A stretch of 64,000 nt of DNA from Anseranas semipalmata. Its lineage: Eukaryota; Chordata; Aves; Anseriformes; Anseranatidae. The stretch is from contig VXAA01003982.1 of assembly GCA_013399115.1 (NCBI GenBank), positions 55,197 through 119,196 on the forward strand, written 5' to 3'. Both the position numbers and the translations under genes were made by a program. A model generated the notes under the pieces. That model saw only the letters and a program-made list of their open reading frames with translations. It ran no database searches and was not told the DNA's origin. Shown piece after piece: positions 13,247-26,429 of this stretch. Positions within the stretch are counted from its first letter, which is position 1. The number at the start of each line of letters is the position of its first letter.

Positions 13247-15234
13247 CAATGGTGAGCTGGGCTCCCACTTTTTGAATGCTAATTTAAGGCAATTTCTCAC
13301 AAAAACTAAATTTCATTTTTACCTGGGGGGAAGGGAAAAAATGTTAACCCAGACAATAAACTTTATTAAACAGAAATGAGGGGAAAAAGTAAGGAAGTAA
13401 GATTCAAAACAAGAGACACTAAAGTAATTCCATGTAGCAGCACGAGTATGGTAAGAGGTATGGTAACCTATATGATAAAAATGAGTTAGCAAGATTATTT
13501 ACAAATCGCAGGATTCATATTATAAATATATTCTAAAACTTTCAGAAGAACTCTACAATTATATCAACCACATAAAAATGAAATTCAAACAGAATTTTTG
13601 TCACTTACCAAGTGTATTATGTAAATTGCTAAGCACACCATAGACATAAATTCACAACTGCCTTAACTGATCTACCTGCAGGCTACTGCAAAAGGGTCAG
13701 TCCCACCCTTTTCTGCAGGTCCTATTGTAGTCCTGGCTCATACTTTGTCTCATCTCTAGCAATTATTCAGTTTCATTGCACATCAGATCATCTCACTGAT
13801 CAGATTTGAAACACTTCTTCTCAAATTCCATTTAATTTTCAGCCTGACGAGCAACTTCTTCCACAGCCTCATGTGTTCTAGAACTGATGTAAAGGAAGAG
13901 GCAGGAGCACATGGCCAGGGCAAAGGTGGGCATGCACACTGCAAGCAGCATGGCTTTACATCAGCCTGAGATATTTATGAAACACTATGAGAGTATGAAA
14001 ACAATGCAGTTACAATGAGAGGACAGACAGATCTGAAACCAGGAAGATCAATTCAAAAATATGTCTAAATTGATCTTAATAGCTTCTGACTAAATATACT
14101 TTACGCCACTGAAATATTGATGAGTGTTTGTGTATTACTATATTACAGCAGTTTTGGAAGTGAGTCAAGATATTCAGACATATTCTTGCTTTACACAGGA
14201 GGAGTCTTCCTGAAGTCTTGTTGATGTACCTATATAAGCCACCTCCCCACTTTACCTGCCCCGATTTTCATTTCTTCACACAGCTTTGCAAAATCATTAA
14301 TAGAGTACTAGTTATTTAAGGTGAAAGAGGAATTAATTTCTAATGAGAGATTCATAACGAAAACCAACCACCTTCTAGTGAGGAAGGCTCTCACCTCTGA
14401 GATAAAGGTATTGCAATTTGAAATAGCTGGTTTTAAGAAGATGAGGTTTTCCTAAGTTATTTAATACGTATTACTTAAAATTAATGTAAGACCTGAGCTG
14501 CTAACAGGGGAAGATCATAATTTTATTTATGTCAACATTAAATAAATAACATAAAAAGGGATAAGCGGTATTCCAAAGAGAAGGTTTTGGTAAACAGTTA
14601 CAGAAAAGCCCAGAAAATTAAGATCAACTTTACAGCTCTGAACAAAGAAATAAACAAGTCCAGAAGAGAACCAGATATGAAAAAAATTGATGACAATCAG
14701 TGGAAGATCTGCTACCAACAAACAACTTCTGACTCACTGACAACAAATCACCCACTGAAGCTTGCATCACAGAGATCCAGCTAGATGACATTTCAAGCCC
14801 TGTACTAACCAATCTATTCTCCACCCCACACAGACAGGACGAGACATCTCCCAACACACTATCTGTCTTCTCCACAAATATCACATTTAAAAAGATTGGT
14901 CCCTTATGTAAGACAAATACCACTGGTTTCATTTACTCGGCAACAGAAAGAAACTTAATGCAAAATCACATTAAATTATAGACAAACATAAAATAATTTA
15001 AAGGTGAGGTCAGTGGTACTTTAATGGGGATACTCAAGAAAGATTTGTCATTCTGGGCAAGTTCAAGACACACGTTATCAAAGCCAGATGTCTAAACTCC
15101 AAAGTTCACTCCTCTACCTCTTACTTTCACAAGCCATTTCTAGTCCAAACCATGAAGCCTTTCACATCTATGCCTTTTGTCAATGCTACATCTCCAGCAC
15201 AGTCTTTCATAGGCCTTTAAAATGTTAAGATGAT

Positions 15235-16060
15235 AGAGATGATCAAACCACAGAAATGTTAGTTGAGAAGGGACCACAGGAGATCAATTTTAATTTCCGG
15301 CTCTGAAAAAAGAGTGAGTAAATTTAGACTATTCCTGACACTCAACTGTTCTTAAAAAAAATTCTAATGATGGGGATTCCTCAATCCCCAAAATCTTACC
15401 TGTCCCAGTACTAAAATATCCCACAGAAAGAAAGTCTTTTCTAATATTTAATCTGGATTTCCTTTGTCAATATAAACTAATCGCCTCTGGTCTTATCTCA
15501 GCCAACACTGGTAACAGTTTACTAATGTCCTTCTTGTTATAATATTTAAGGATTACAAGATCTTTCCTAATTGTTCTATTTCTTAGACTTGCATAGAGTA
15601 AGATCTCAGATCAGATCTTTCATTTATTTTATTTTTCACCTCTGGGCACCCTTAACATTTTTCCAGTCATTCTGAGAGTGGTGCTCCACAGTGGGCAGTG
15701 CTCCGGGTGAGGTCTCACCAATGCCAAAAGAAAACAACTATTTCCTATTCTTACATACACCATTCTGCTAAATTTATTCCAGAATTGCTTTTGCTTGTTT
15801 TGCAAAGACATCACACACTTGACTTAAATTTAATGAACCAATAATCCCAAGCCTGTTCTTCTGTGACATATTCTGTTATGTTTCATATTATATCTCTGTG
15901 TTGGATTTTCTCTGTCCTACATGAAGAATTTTGCACTTTTCTCACTCAGTTTCAGCATATCCCTTCTGAGTTGTTTCTTCAAATGATGAGAATTATTCTG
16001 CAATCAAATATCATTTTCTCCCAGTTTTTTTTTCTGTGCATCAGCTTCATCCAACTGAAA
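15235..16060 (-). mobile_element. Ancient CR1 LINE fragment, inverted
   Basis: A long, decayed CR1 copy on the minus strand, so its 3' end lies at the left. Reading on plus, it shows the complement of the CR1 tail ('gagaagggaccacaggagat'). Next comes 'tgatggggattcctcaatcc' (usual 'gatggggattccacaacctc'), then 'cagaaagaaagtcttttcta'. Further right is the reverse-transcriptase part, recognisable by 'gtggtgctccacagtgggca', 'tccgggtgaggtctcacc' and 'agaattttgcacttttctca'. The right boundary is uncertain and may extend to about 16110. Multiple stops and indels in the coding direction show it is inactive. Confidence 0.75.
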
Positions 16061-19000
16061 TCCAAAGCTGTATACTCTAATTTGTCTTGCACTTCTAGGA
16101 GAAAACTACATTAATAGGTGGCATTATGGAATGATCTCCCAGACAGCAAGAAACATTCAACATAATTCAAATAAAGACTTATGGACTCCATCACTTTTTA
16201 AAGCTCATTTCAGAGAAAACAACACACTACAGACATGACAAAATGAAGGATACTTTTAAGTCCACTTAGAGGATAGCAGCACAGAATCCACACAGCAAGG
16301 AATCAGTGATTTGGTAAATCATTATTATTTTGTATAAGCCACACAAGCTGGCTCCCAAAGGCTCCCTATCTCCTCATCACCCACATAGGTGCATGCCAGC
16401 TGAAGACAAAAAATTATATTTAAGTGGTAATAGCAGAGAACAAGAGCTGAGACAGGCATAATGAAATACAGTGAATTCCTCAAAATCTATAATTTTGTTT
16501 GAATCACAAGCCAAGAAAAATGTCCCATCAGCCTCCAATGAAGCAGTTAAGCCCTCTGCCTATGGCACTCACAAGAAGATACATAACTAATGGATCACAA
16601 CAATTTATGCAGTTGAGTATAGCAGAATGAAGAAGTCATGAAGCAAGTACTGTGAATCCAGCCCATGTCTCTCCTCACCTATAAAACAAAGTAAGGAATC
16701 TAGTGTTAGTTGGGTCTTGAAGCAGCCAACAAGCCTGTCAGAAAAGACCTTCCTTCATCCTTCAAATGTTCAATATCCAAAGAAATACAGAAGAAAACGT
16801 TCTTCAATGTGACAGTCCAAACCTTTCATTTCTGAGCAAGCTCTTAGGAGAGCTATCCCTAGACCATCTTCAGAATCACTTAACAGATTAAATCCTACAT
16901 ACTACACAATCTGAATTCAAGGCCAAGAATTGTAAATGTCATTTTAGTGACAATGAGGTCTTCTCTCTTCCTATAAAGGTACACAGGATTCAATATATAT
17001 AACTCAATGTGAAATACTACAGACATACCTGAGAAAGACTGGCAGTAATCCTCTCAGAGTGAGTGGACTTCTCAAGTCAGAAGACACTCAACAATAAATA
17101 TTGGTAAGCATTGGTTCATGATTAGAACCACCACTTCCAAAGTTGCATTAGTTCATTCTCTTTCCAGTCCTTTATATTTGGTATGAAACTGTAGGTATAT
17201 TTAGAAGCTTCAACTGCACAATACATTACTAGGTATCCGATGAACAGTACAAGCTACCATAAAAACATCACATGCATCCTCCTCTCTCTTCACAGGCTAC
17301 ATTAGTCTACTGCAATAAAGTTCTAAGTATTCATTTTTTACCTTGAAAAAACTCAGCTTTCTGACAACGTGAAATAACAGTGTTTTCGGTTTTAATATGC
17401 ACACATAATATGCTCCAAAAGAAAAAATAAAGATTTTTATATGTCAATTTCTTATAATTTCAATGTCCTGAATTCTAAGTGACTCTTTGAGAGAAGGGCT
17501 TTGACTCACTGTATACAATTCAGCTAAACTGCAGACAAGAACACATGTTACTTTGCATGAGAGATAGGACAAAGCAAACAATCTTTATAGGACAGCACTT
17601 CAAGGTCACATCTGAGAAACACTGAACATTCAACAAAAAAGATCCTGCAGAACAAACAGGTGAGAAGAAAAAGAACAAAGAGACACAGGCCTGGAAATTT
17701 AAAAGTAGAAGGCAAAGAATATCAGCAACAAGCACAGGCCTAGAAAATCCATGAAAAGAAGACTAGGATTACTTTATCTTCAAAAGGAGAAGAACAAACA
17801 AAATCATGATAAAGTAACAGATACCCAGGGACTTTGTGTCAAGTCTTGTTACACAAGAATAAGTATTTCAGTAAAACAAACAGGTATTAAAAAAAAAAAA
17901 AATGGAATTAGGAAATCCAAACACAATAAAAAGAAAGGCATGTGTATACAATGACTAACGACACTTGGGATCTCTGTCCTACAGAAGGATAATAAGACTG
18001 AGGAATTATATGAAAAAGCATCTAGGCATTTATGTCAGTAACAACAATTCCCTAGCATAACACCAAAAAAATTGTAAGTACAACATGCTTAAGGCCTTAA
18101 ACAATCTCTTAAATGCTAGTTGGTAAAATAAAATCCAGTGACGAGGCAGATAGTACCATTTCTACCTGCTGTAGGGTGTTCCCCTTGTTCTCTGAAACAT
18201 CTGGAACTCACTGCTCTCAGATCCATCCCCCTTAGAGCTTATGTCTGAGCCAGTATGGCGTCTCCTAAAATCATGAACAGACAGATTCATAAAACCATAA
18301 TGTCAATTTACAAACACATTTAATTCAGCTTTGCAAAAAAGGAACACCTAAAGAAAATTTTACTTCCTTCTGGTCCTGTTCAAAGAATGTTCTCCTGCCT
18401 ATTTTTCTCCAACACTGCAATTCTCAAAAGGCTCCCTTCCATTTAACTCTAGATGATTTTCTGATACTTCAGATAGTCATCCAAATGTGGAGGTATATTT
18501 ATACTAGGAAAGTACTTTAAGTGAGGATCAAAACATGAGTTCCTCAATCCGTTACAGGTTCTAAATTTGCAATTCAAAGGCGTCTGGTCCCCAAAAGACT
18601 TTGCAACTAAACATGCAGCTCTTGATTAATTCTGAGGATGGTTTTGATTGGGAAAAAAAAAAAAAAAAAAGGTAGAGGGAGGGGGAATGTACTGTTATTA
18701 AAACTTAGTGGATTAATAAAAAACATTCTGTTTATTAAAAAATAATTCTGTTTTTTTTTTTTTTAAGTGATATTGGATATAGCATGTATAGTTTACAATT
18801 CATTCTCATCCATATGAAGTTCATTTCTAAATTCACTTTGATACTATGTCTGAACTAGAAAGAGCAGAGGTTAACTAGGAATGAAACAGGAAATGGAACA
18901 ACAAATAAAAGCTATGAAACAAAACCCTATGTTTTCTGTAATCTAGTCACTAATGGCTTTATGCAGCAGGAACGCTATACATGGGGGAGACCATGGAAGG

Positions 19001-22000
19001 CAGCAGACTGTTGTGTATCCAACTCCCGTACCCTGCCAACCTACTCAGCAGAAAGCTGGCTGGGGTCCAAGGGTCTAACTACAAAATACGAAAATGCAGT
19101 TCTGAAAAAACAACCCTTTCAAGCTCCCTGAATTTTGCTGAGTTCAGAACATTGCTGAGCTCTTCTTTTGGACATCTTTTTTTGTATATATATATATTTT
19201 TATTATTATTTTTGGTGCAGAAACAGCTGCAGAAACATTCTTTTTTAAAACTTCAGAAGGTTACCCCAAAAACTAGATTAGAAATGACATATCTGCTTAA
19301 TCTTGGACCAGAAAGCTTAGAGCAGATTCTTTATAGACATTTCTGGCTACAATTCATGCCCCCACAAACACACGATGCTCATGCATGGTCTCTTGGCTGC
19401 CTTTACACATAACCATCTGTTAGGCAGAATCACCCATTCACAAACCATTCCAGCCTGTTTCACAATAGTTTCAGACCCAAGCAAAAGCTGGCTGAGATAC
19501 GGAATTGTGCTGTTGTCACTTGCAGGAAATATCTTTTGCTTGACTGTAATGCCAATCACACTGATCTCACAAATTTCTGTAGATTTTATCACACATAGCA
19601 GAACGTACAGCCAAAATGAATGAGTGGATAATGGGAAAAGTGCTTTATAGGCACTTGTAGCTCTGGTGTTTTATAGTAGAAGCTGTCTAGTAATCTAGGG
19701 AAATTAGGTAAAGAAATGGCCTCAATTTATGCTGATCAGTGAACAATGATACTCAGCTAATCCCACCTTGAGCAACCTCAGATTTTGTTCAAATATTCTG
19801 GTCTCACACAGTTATAAGCAACACGAAAACAAGCCATGAGCTGTGCAGTCATTGACACAGGTTCTCAATATATGTTATATACTCATATAGGATGGAACCT
19901 TGTTAATCGAGGCACGGGAAATGCACAACAAAACTAAATGACCTAATTGAGACCCACAATCATATTTTAGTCAAACTCAACAGCAAATATGTGAACAAGA
20001 CTACTGTTTCCATTTCTTTAAAAGACAGGTGGACGCAACTCCAGATTTAACAGTAATGATAAAAAGCTAATCACTATTAACATTCATGTCTTCAGTAAAG
20101 TTTTCTCTGAAAGAAATTTCTCGAACAAGAGAGGAGAGGTGTCTGCTAAACGTAAAACAGATCTTTCCATAGGATAAGAAGTGAAAGACTTTCTCTGGGA
20201 GGGCATTCTTCCCTATCTTTGGTGAGGCAAAACTTGTAAAGTAAGGTAATAACTTAATTAGTCCAAAACGTATAGCTGAAAAAAACAATGGATAAATTTT
20301 CAGCCCCATTGCTGGGTACTTTCATGATCTGCCTGTAGCACATGTTGATAACCATCAACTGAGGTTATACTAACACTTTTTACAGAAACCTATGATTCTG
20401 GAGGCTCGCTTTTGCCAGGGGTTGCCAAAATTTGGTAAAGTATATGGGCATATGTCTGAAACCTCAGTGTACATTGTGCATGGAAGTCCTACTACCTCAA
20501 AAATGAAAAATAAGAAATAAAAATAGGTAAGTAAGTGTTCAAGGTAGCAGCTACACTCAGCTGATTCTGATTGGAGACCCAAGATCATCCTGAGGTCCAG
20601 TTCTATCAGTCTGTCTTGTTCTTACAGCAATTTCAACTGCTTATAAATCCTAGCTGACTTCAAACCAGGCAACAGTGGAAGCCTTCTATAGGACATTTCA
20701 TCCATGGCTTTGTCCTATCCAGTCTCTAGGACAACCTGCCTGCCCCACATCAGTTGTGTAATGTCATTTCAAGACCAGGTAGGAAACACAGAGAACTTGA
20801 AATTCTGTTTCCAGTTGTCACCAAGCCTAACTTCAGTGAGCTCCTATCAGTTAACAGTATGGATGAACAGTGAATTTGGTCTCAAGCCCAGCCTCCAGGC
20901 CACTCTTAAAAGATAGTGAAGACATAGCCCCTATGCTTTGCTGGACTGGAGCCAAGGCATTCAGTACTTTGCAGGAATATCCAGACCTTGAATCAACTTT
21001 GAAAACTACCCTGAGCTCAAAAACCAGACTTCCTAATATATCTTGAAAAGTGGACTGTTCTATAGGTTATTTGGTGACACACAAGTCAATACTGTCATGT
21101 CTGATGTCAGACCAGTCTTAAGTCATTCCAGTTAAATAATAGAAGCCCACAGTGTCTCAGCTGCCAAAACCTTTTTTTTTTTTTTTTTATTGAACACAAC
21201 TCTACATTTTTCACTTGAACATGTTAATAAGCATCCACTCCAATTCATTAGAAAAATTTAATATTCTTAATTGCATACATCAGCTTGACATTATTTTTTA
21301 TTGGAGTTTTTCCTCATTTACAATATAGACAGTCTATTCATGTACACATTTGAAAGTAGTGCACATTTCAGAGTTTGTCATCTGACTACTTGTAAACTTC
21401 TCATTTGGCACTAAATGCAGTGACCATGTTGATTAGAGCAACAGTATGACATGGGGATGGAATTGCTGTCAACTCATTACAAAAATATATAAGACCTCAC
21501 TTTTAATTACTCACTTAGTAACAGATTAGTTCTTATTGCCTGCCAACAGCATGACCTCTCTCTCTTTCAAGGTCAACATAAATCAAAAGAAATCAGATGA
21601 GCTTGAACTTGTCGTTTATTCACTTCTAACCCTTTCATAAGAAAATCTGTTTAACAAAAAAAAAAAGCAAGACTCCATTCAATAAAGAGACCATTATTAG
21701 GGTTAAAGAGCCAAATTTCCTGTTGTGTGTTTTTTTTTCTGAATAGCCTCAAGTAATATTCCAGGAAAAAGGCCTTGATACTGTTTTCTTTGTGGAATAA
21801 AAAGAAAATCAGCATTAGAAACTTGAGATTGCTTACAGGTTTCAAATACCAGTATGAATAAGAGTTTCCTGGTTCCATGCTTTAAGGATTAACGGTATTA
21901 AGCACTACAAAATGACATTTGTCATGTTTACTTTAGCTGTCTTGATCTGACAAACCACTGCAAGACTTATAAACAGGGTTTGAATGTGGCTGTTTTCTGA

Positions 22001-22406
22001 GATGGCTGTCAAATAGTGTAAAAAATGCACAAAATGTATCATTTCACTTTCAAGGGAAATCCTAAATAAATAAAAGTTATTAGATATAATGAAATCTTGC
22101 TGCTTTAATGATTAATTATGACTTTGGTATATGAAAGACTTAGCTTCATCTGTCTGTGTCAGTAATAACAGCTTTAAGATTTTGCTGTCACTTCAGTGTT
22201 CTAGCACCTACATTTTCAGTAATTATAAAATTATCTTTGTGGGCCTTCTGGCCACAAAGAATGTGTTTGACTAGCCATCTAGAGCAGACTGCTTTGACAA
22301 AGAGCTGTGTATTTATGCAAGTGCCCAGCCAGTTCAGATGGAGGGCAGGTGCCCAAAGGGCTGGACCTCATGACATTTTTGTGTTCCCATAAATATTTTC
22401 AATTGG
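16061..22406. other. Non-coding stretch, no gene recognised
   Basis: AT-rich sequence with short chance-like open frames, the longest being 143 codons on plus at 18981-19412 with no recognisable family. Homopolymer runs include A at 18653-18670, T at 18751-18764 and T at 21172-21188. A TA/TTA tract occupies about 19177-19214. No CR1 piece was recognised here. Confidence 0.65.
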
Positions 22407-22435
22407 TTTATTATTATTATTATTATTATTATTAT
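22407..22435 (+). repeat. (TTA)n microsatellite
   Basis: About nine or ten perfect copies of a TTA/ATT trinucleotide. Likely length-variable between individuals, as is usual for perfect trinucleotide arrays. Confidence 0.95.
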
Positions 22436-22870
22436 GAACAGAAATGCTTACTCTAGCCTATTCCATAATATGCATACATTCCATGCTCTGGTAAGCTGTG
22501 CCTCATACTGCTCAAACTGATTTCCAATCCCCATAAGGAAACAAACTACATCAACAGAAATACATGCACACCAGCATCTTGCACTCTTTCTGTGCCTCAA
22601 AGTTGGAAACGCATTTGATTAAGCACACAGAGATCAGCCCTTACTTAGAGGACTTAGTTTGTTAGGCCATATTGTGGATATCCATGAAGCTAGAAGGAGA
22701 AACAAGAGCAATTTCCCAAGCCTCAGTACCATTTTCCATACACAAGATTGTATGAAGGGCAAATCTGCCTTTTACAAAGAACACATTCCAGATAAGTAAC
22801 ACTGGATGAGGTAGTTTTAATGTTAGAGATGACATAAAAGTTCCCCAGTAAACAATACTGATGATAAGCA

Positions 22871-22904
22871 AAAAAAAAAAAAAAAGGGGGGGGGGGGGGG
22901 GGGG
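22871..22904 (+). repeat. A15-G19 homopolymer pair before an assembly gap
   Basis: Fifteen A bases run directly into nineteen G bases, followed by AGAAACATAAT and then the N gap. Long G runs are poorly read by most sequencing chemistries and can form quadruplexes, which fits the assembly break just downstream. The true tract length is therefore uncertain. Confidence 0.9.
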
Positions 22905-22915
22905 AGAAACATAAT

Positions 22916-22929
22916 NNNNNNNNNNNNNN
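22916..22929. other. Assembly gap (14 N)
   Basis: Fourteen undetermined bases. The first bases to the right are unusually CpG-rich for this neighbourhood (gcgtgg, ggcgcgggg, gctcgatg), so the missing sequence may be GC-rich and the join may be unreliable. Open frames reading through the gap are artefacts. Confidence 0.98.
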
Positions 22930-24225
22930 GCGTGGTGCATTGGAGGCGCGGGGCTCGATGCATTCATATTTATTGTCTGAAATACATGAACAATTACTAA
23001 GGTACAATACTTTCCAAACAGAGCCTTCTTCAACTCTCTTATTCAGATGACAAACTATTAGTAGGGCATTTGACTAATTCAGTCATCTGTATATATTTCT
23101 GCAGCATGATTTGTGGGTTAATTATAGCAGGAAAATTATAATGACAAATATATAGACAAAGCAATATACATTATTCATATATGCAATAAAACCATCAAAA
23201 GTATTGTCATGACTTATTGCAGTGCAATGCGTATGGCCTTTTTGGCCAGATGATACACCAGATGTTTCCTTTCCTTTAGATTTGAAAAGTTCACATAAAG
23301 CAGAAGTCAGGTCCTGAGGGTAGGGGTGGGGTTTAACTCTTTAAAGTTAAATGTGAAAATATGGACAATTAATAAACTGTTAAAGTCATATAATTCATTA
23401 TCTGCTTAAGTCTTATTTTTTCCTGTACATCCCCTTAGCAGAATGCACAAACTGCTCAGAGACTGTAGAGAAAGACTTGATTATGGTTTTGCCTTTCACT
23501 GGCCTCTCCCCACCTTTCCTACTTCAAAATAACTTTTATTTAATTTTTAAAGTGTAATAGGATAAATATCTGACTATAGAATGCATTACAAGCAGAATTA
23601 TATTGCTTTTATAAAGCCATTCCTTTGACCAAAAAAAGAAAAAAAAAAAAAAAAAAGAAGGAAATAAAAAGTTACACTTTATTTTTAAGTATCAAAGACA
23701 TGTTTTCCCTCTGAATGTATTTTGTCTGTGAACAGGGAAATACAAATAAAATATTTTATAGGTACCAACTTGTCCCTTATGCCTTCTATGCCTGGGTCTT
23801 CCACTATATCTCCAGCTGATGTTAAAAAGAAATTGGGATCAGAACTCCAGACAGATATACATGAATAAGGACTACATACACAAAAGTACAGGTAAAGAAT
23901 GAAGGAGCATGCTGTCAACAGAGTAGACAATGCATTCAAATGGTTAGTGAACCATTGGACAAGAATATTGCTGAAGCTTTCACTGGAAATAAAACACTTC
24001 ACCACCACCACCACCCCTTTTTTTTTAGTACCCTTGAGTAAGAAGGTGTCCAGGTCTGTTCCCTTCCAACAAAGCAGCAGCATTTGACTGGCCTGTTCCC
24101 TCATTTCAACAAAAAAGGCAGTAGCCACCAGTTCTCCCATCAGCTCCGCAGACTTTTCGTTGAAAGTTTAGCAATACCCAAGCGCATTGTCCAAACCTGG
24201 GCCAACCCCAGCAGGTGCAAAGGGA

Positions 24226-24233
24226 CTATAAAA
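24226..24233 (+). promoter_or_regulatory. Possible TATA box
   Basis: CTATAAAA sits in a locally GC-raised segment (about 24180-24300) with CAGGTG, an E-box, some ten bases upstream. A start site would be expected roughly 25-30 bases downstream, near 24258. No coding exon or known LTR is recognised downstream, and TATA-like words are common in AT-rich DNA, so this is only a candidate. Confidence 0.15.
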
Positions 24234-24707
24234 CCCTGCAACACATAAGGATCCCACCTTTCCTTCCTGCAACAACTACTGACCTCTCAGGAAGGAGGCA
24301 GAAGTAGTCTTGCACAATTTGAGATTTTATGGTTGTGAAACAGACTAGGGGGTGTAAACTGCAGTTAGACCCTAGCATATTGTTAAGTTTTAAAAAGATA
24401 GTTCAGAAGGATTTTCTGGAGCTCACAAGTGCCTAAATACACCCTTTACAGGCATCCCAAAAGGTTTGATTCAAGAGATGGGGAGCAGATCAGGCTGGGT
24501 TTCATTTTCTGTGATGCCATTTGCTTATCCTGAGCCCTAACAACATTAAAGCCTGGAAACTGAATAGACCACAATGGAAACTGTATTAACACTGCACTCT
24601 GCTGTATGTTATATGCTATACATCTCTTCTATGAAGTCTTCTGTGCAATAATGTTTAACATCAGGGAATAGTATGAACTCTATTTTGTATGGTACCTGCT
24701 ATATTTC

Positions 24708-24765
24708 AAATAAATAAATAAATAAAATAAAATAAACGTAAAAATAAAAATATAAAAAAGAAAGA
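24708..24765 (+). repeat. (AAAT)n / A-rich simple repeat
   Basis: Tandem AAAT units that degrade into AAAAT and A-rich sequence. No element body with this tail was recognised. Confidence 0.9.
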
Positions 24766-25178
24766 ATCATGGAGCACATATGCGCTTGCTTCTTTAGGTA
24801 TCCAGAGTGTATCTTCATTGACCAAATGGATGTCAACAGACAGTAGACTGAAGAACTGTGCAAAGAAACCCACAGACCAAAACCAGCACTTCAGAACAAC
24901 AGGTCTCCTTCAGGATTGTAGAGCTCATCCCCCTTTATCTACACGTTCGTCTGCAAAAAGGTGTCTTTGATCATCTTCCTCCATGAAGATCATCTCCTGA
25001 TTGTATTTCTCCCATTATCCCTGTAGTGAATAATGAGATTAATTTGCACTTATATTTTTGAAACTAATAGAAAGACTTGTTTGTATGTCCAGTGTCATTT
25101 CATGAAAAAGGAAACTTTGAAAAGCAGGAAAAAAAAAAAAATCCCTTAAGGCACTCAGAATTAAAGCAGCACCCTCAA

Positions 25179-25193
25179 ACACTAGGTGGCAGC
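25179..25193 (+). promoter_or_regulatory. CTCF-like motif, plus strand
   Basis: ACACTAGGTGGCAGC matches 14 of 15 positions of the CTCF core CCASYAGRKGGCASY; only the first base differs. It sits in plus orientation, opposite to the two sites near the left edge. Sequence match only. Confidence 0.45.
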
Positions 25194-26054
25194 ACAGCAA
25201 ATATTTTTTCTTCCCTCCAATAATGAAAGTTGTTGAAAACTAGAGTGATTTTTAAAAATCAAAGTAATATTCTAAAATCGCATTACAAAAACTTGGAAAT
25301 AGATGAAGTAACAATAAAAAGGGGGGGATGAAGGAATGAAAGTAGTTTTCCCTGTTCCTAAGGGTAATACTTTACAGTCCATCTCTTCAGAAAATGACAC
25401 GGCAGCATTTTGCTCAACTATAATGCTCTGAGGTCTACATTGGGCACATCTCTCCTTGTCAAAGAGGCCATACATCTCCTCCAGATAACATCTGCTCCAA
25501 GCTGCTTCTCAGCTGATCTGAACAATATGGGTGTCTAGAATTTATCGGCTCTGCCCTCACCAGAAGGAAGTTGTTCAATACACAGGATAGCACTAGAAGA
25601 CTGGGAGGAAGTTAGTAAGTACCTACAAATGTAGGTCTAAAGAAATACACTGTACATATCATTTTGGACTGGACCAGAAGGAGCTGTTTTTTCACATCTT
25701 CTCAGCCTTGCAGTTCCCTATGCTTTCCCTCTCCTGACTATCAGTGTATTTCTTGTGATCTTGTATACTCCAGCAAGATTCCTGGATTTTTCTGAAATAT
25801 GCTGAATGTTTATCCTTAAGAGCAAGCCTTGATCAGCCCTGGCTCTGACCTAAAAACAGGCTCCTTAGGAAACAATCCTGAACTTCAGTCTCATCCTCTG
25901 AAAAATGTATGAGCACCAACACATCCATGCATACAGACACACTTGTATAACCTTTTGGCTGCTATTTAGCTTAGCAAATTAATGCCACTGTCCCTGACCT
26001 CTTTACAGCTGTTGACTTGCCATTGTAGAGGGTCACAGAGCATGAATTTGACTG

Positions 26055-26127
26055 AAAATAAATAAATAAATAATATATTAAAATATATAAATAATATATT
26101 AAAATAAATAAATAAATAAATAAAAGA
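26055..26127 (+). repeat. (AAAT)n / TA-rich simple repeat
   Basis: Two AAAT arrays flank an internal duplication of an ATAATATATTAAAAT-type unit. The mirrored layout suggests growth by slippage and a short local duplication. Confidence 0.9.
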
Positions 26128-26299
26128 AACTGAATGTCTGAGCAACTGAGCAGCAAATGTAACTCAATGTCAGTACATGTAACATAGGCGAGGGAGGGGA
26201 GAGCAACTAGTTAAGCATTCATAAGGATAGACACAGTGTTGTTGCAAAAAGTTCTCTGAAATCATTAACTCCCTGCTCAACAACAGTCAAAACAAGAAC

Positions 26300-26325
26300 G
26301 GCGCGGGGGGGGGGGCGAGGGGCGG
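26300..26325 (+). repeat. G-rich patch, possible quadruplex
   Basis: GGCGCG followed by eleven G in a row (after the preceding C), then CGAGGGGCGG. This is strikingly GC-rich in AT-rich surroundings and contains three CG dinucleotides plus a run able to form a G-quadruplex. It may also be a sequencing-prone site, like the A-G run before the gap. Confidence 0.8.
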
Positions 26326-26429
26326 ATAGAAAATATCATCATGACCATCATGACCAACCATTAGTGCAGCCTCAGGACAGCCTGGCCCTGTCTCAAAGAC
26401 ACAGCAAAATCAGGAAGCATACAGAGTTT

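Larger units (their letters stand above)
3736..15234. other. Non-coding stretch with simple repeats, no gene recognised
   Basis: About 11.5 kb without a supportable gene. The longest open frame is 165 codons on the minus strand at 10979-11476; it is hydrophobic-rich, AT-driven and matches no family I recognise. Visible repeats are A8 followed by G6 at 4103-4116, a T run at 5770-5784, a T-rich tract at 11662-11695 and an A-rich tract at 13221-13246. Two short pieces resembling old amniote repeats are listed separately. Confidence 0.65.
22930..26429. other. Non-coding stretch with simple repeats
   Basis: No gene recognised. The largest open frame, 151 codons on minus at 23685-24140, includes a low-complexity valine run encoded by a CCA repeat and looks spurious. 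The stretch holds an A run at 23639-23656, an A run at 25129-25141, AAAT-type tracts listed separately, a TATA-like site, a CTCF-like site and a G-rich patch. Confidence 0.65.

Noticed and set aside
18981..19412. 143-codon plus-strand open frame
   Set aside because: Crosses a TA/TTA low-complexity tract and shows no coding signature that I can see.
19635..19662. AAGTGC...GCACTT short hairpin
   Set aside because: The stem is only about six pairs, too short for a microRNA precursor.
22662..23033. Minus-strand frames reading across the N gap
   Set aside because: They depend on undetermined bases and homopolymer-encoded lysine/proline-type runs; artefactual.
23685..24140. 151-codon minus-strand open frame
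   Set aside because: Contains a low-complexity valine run from a CCA repeat and no recognisable domain; overlaps a plus-strand frame of similar quality.
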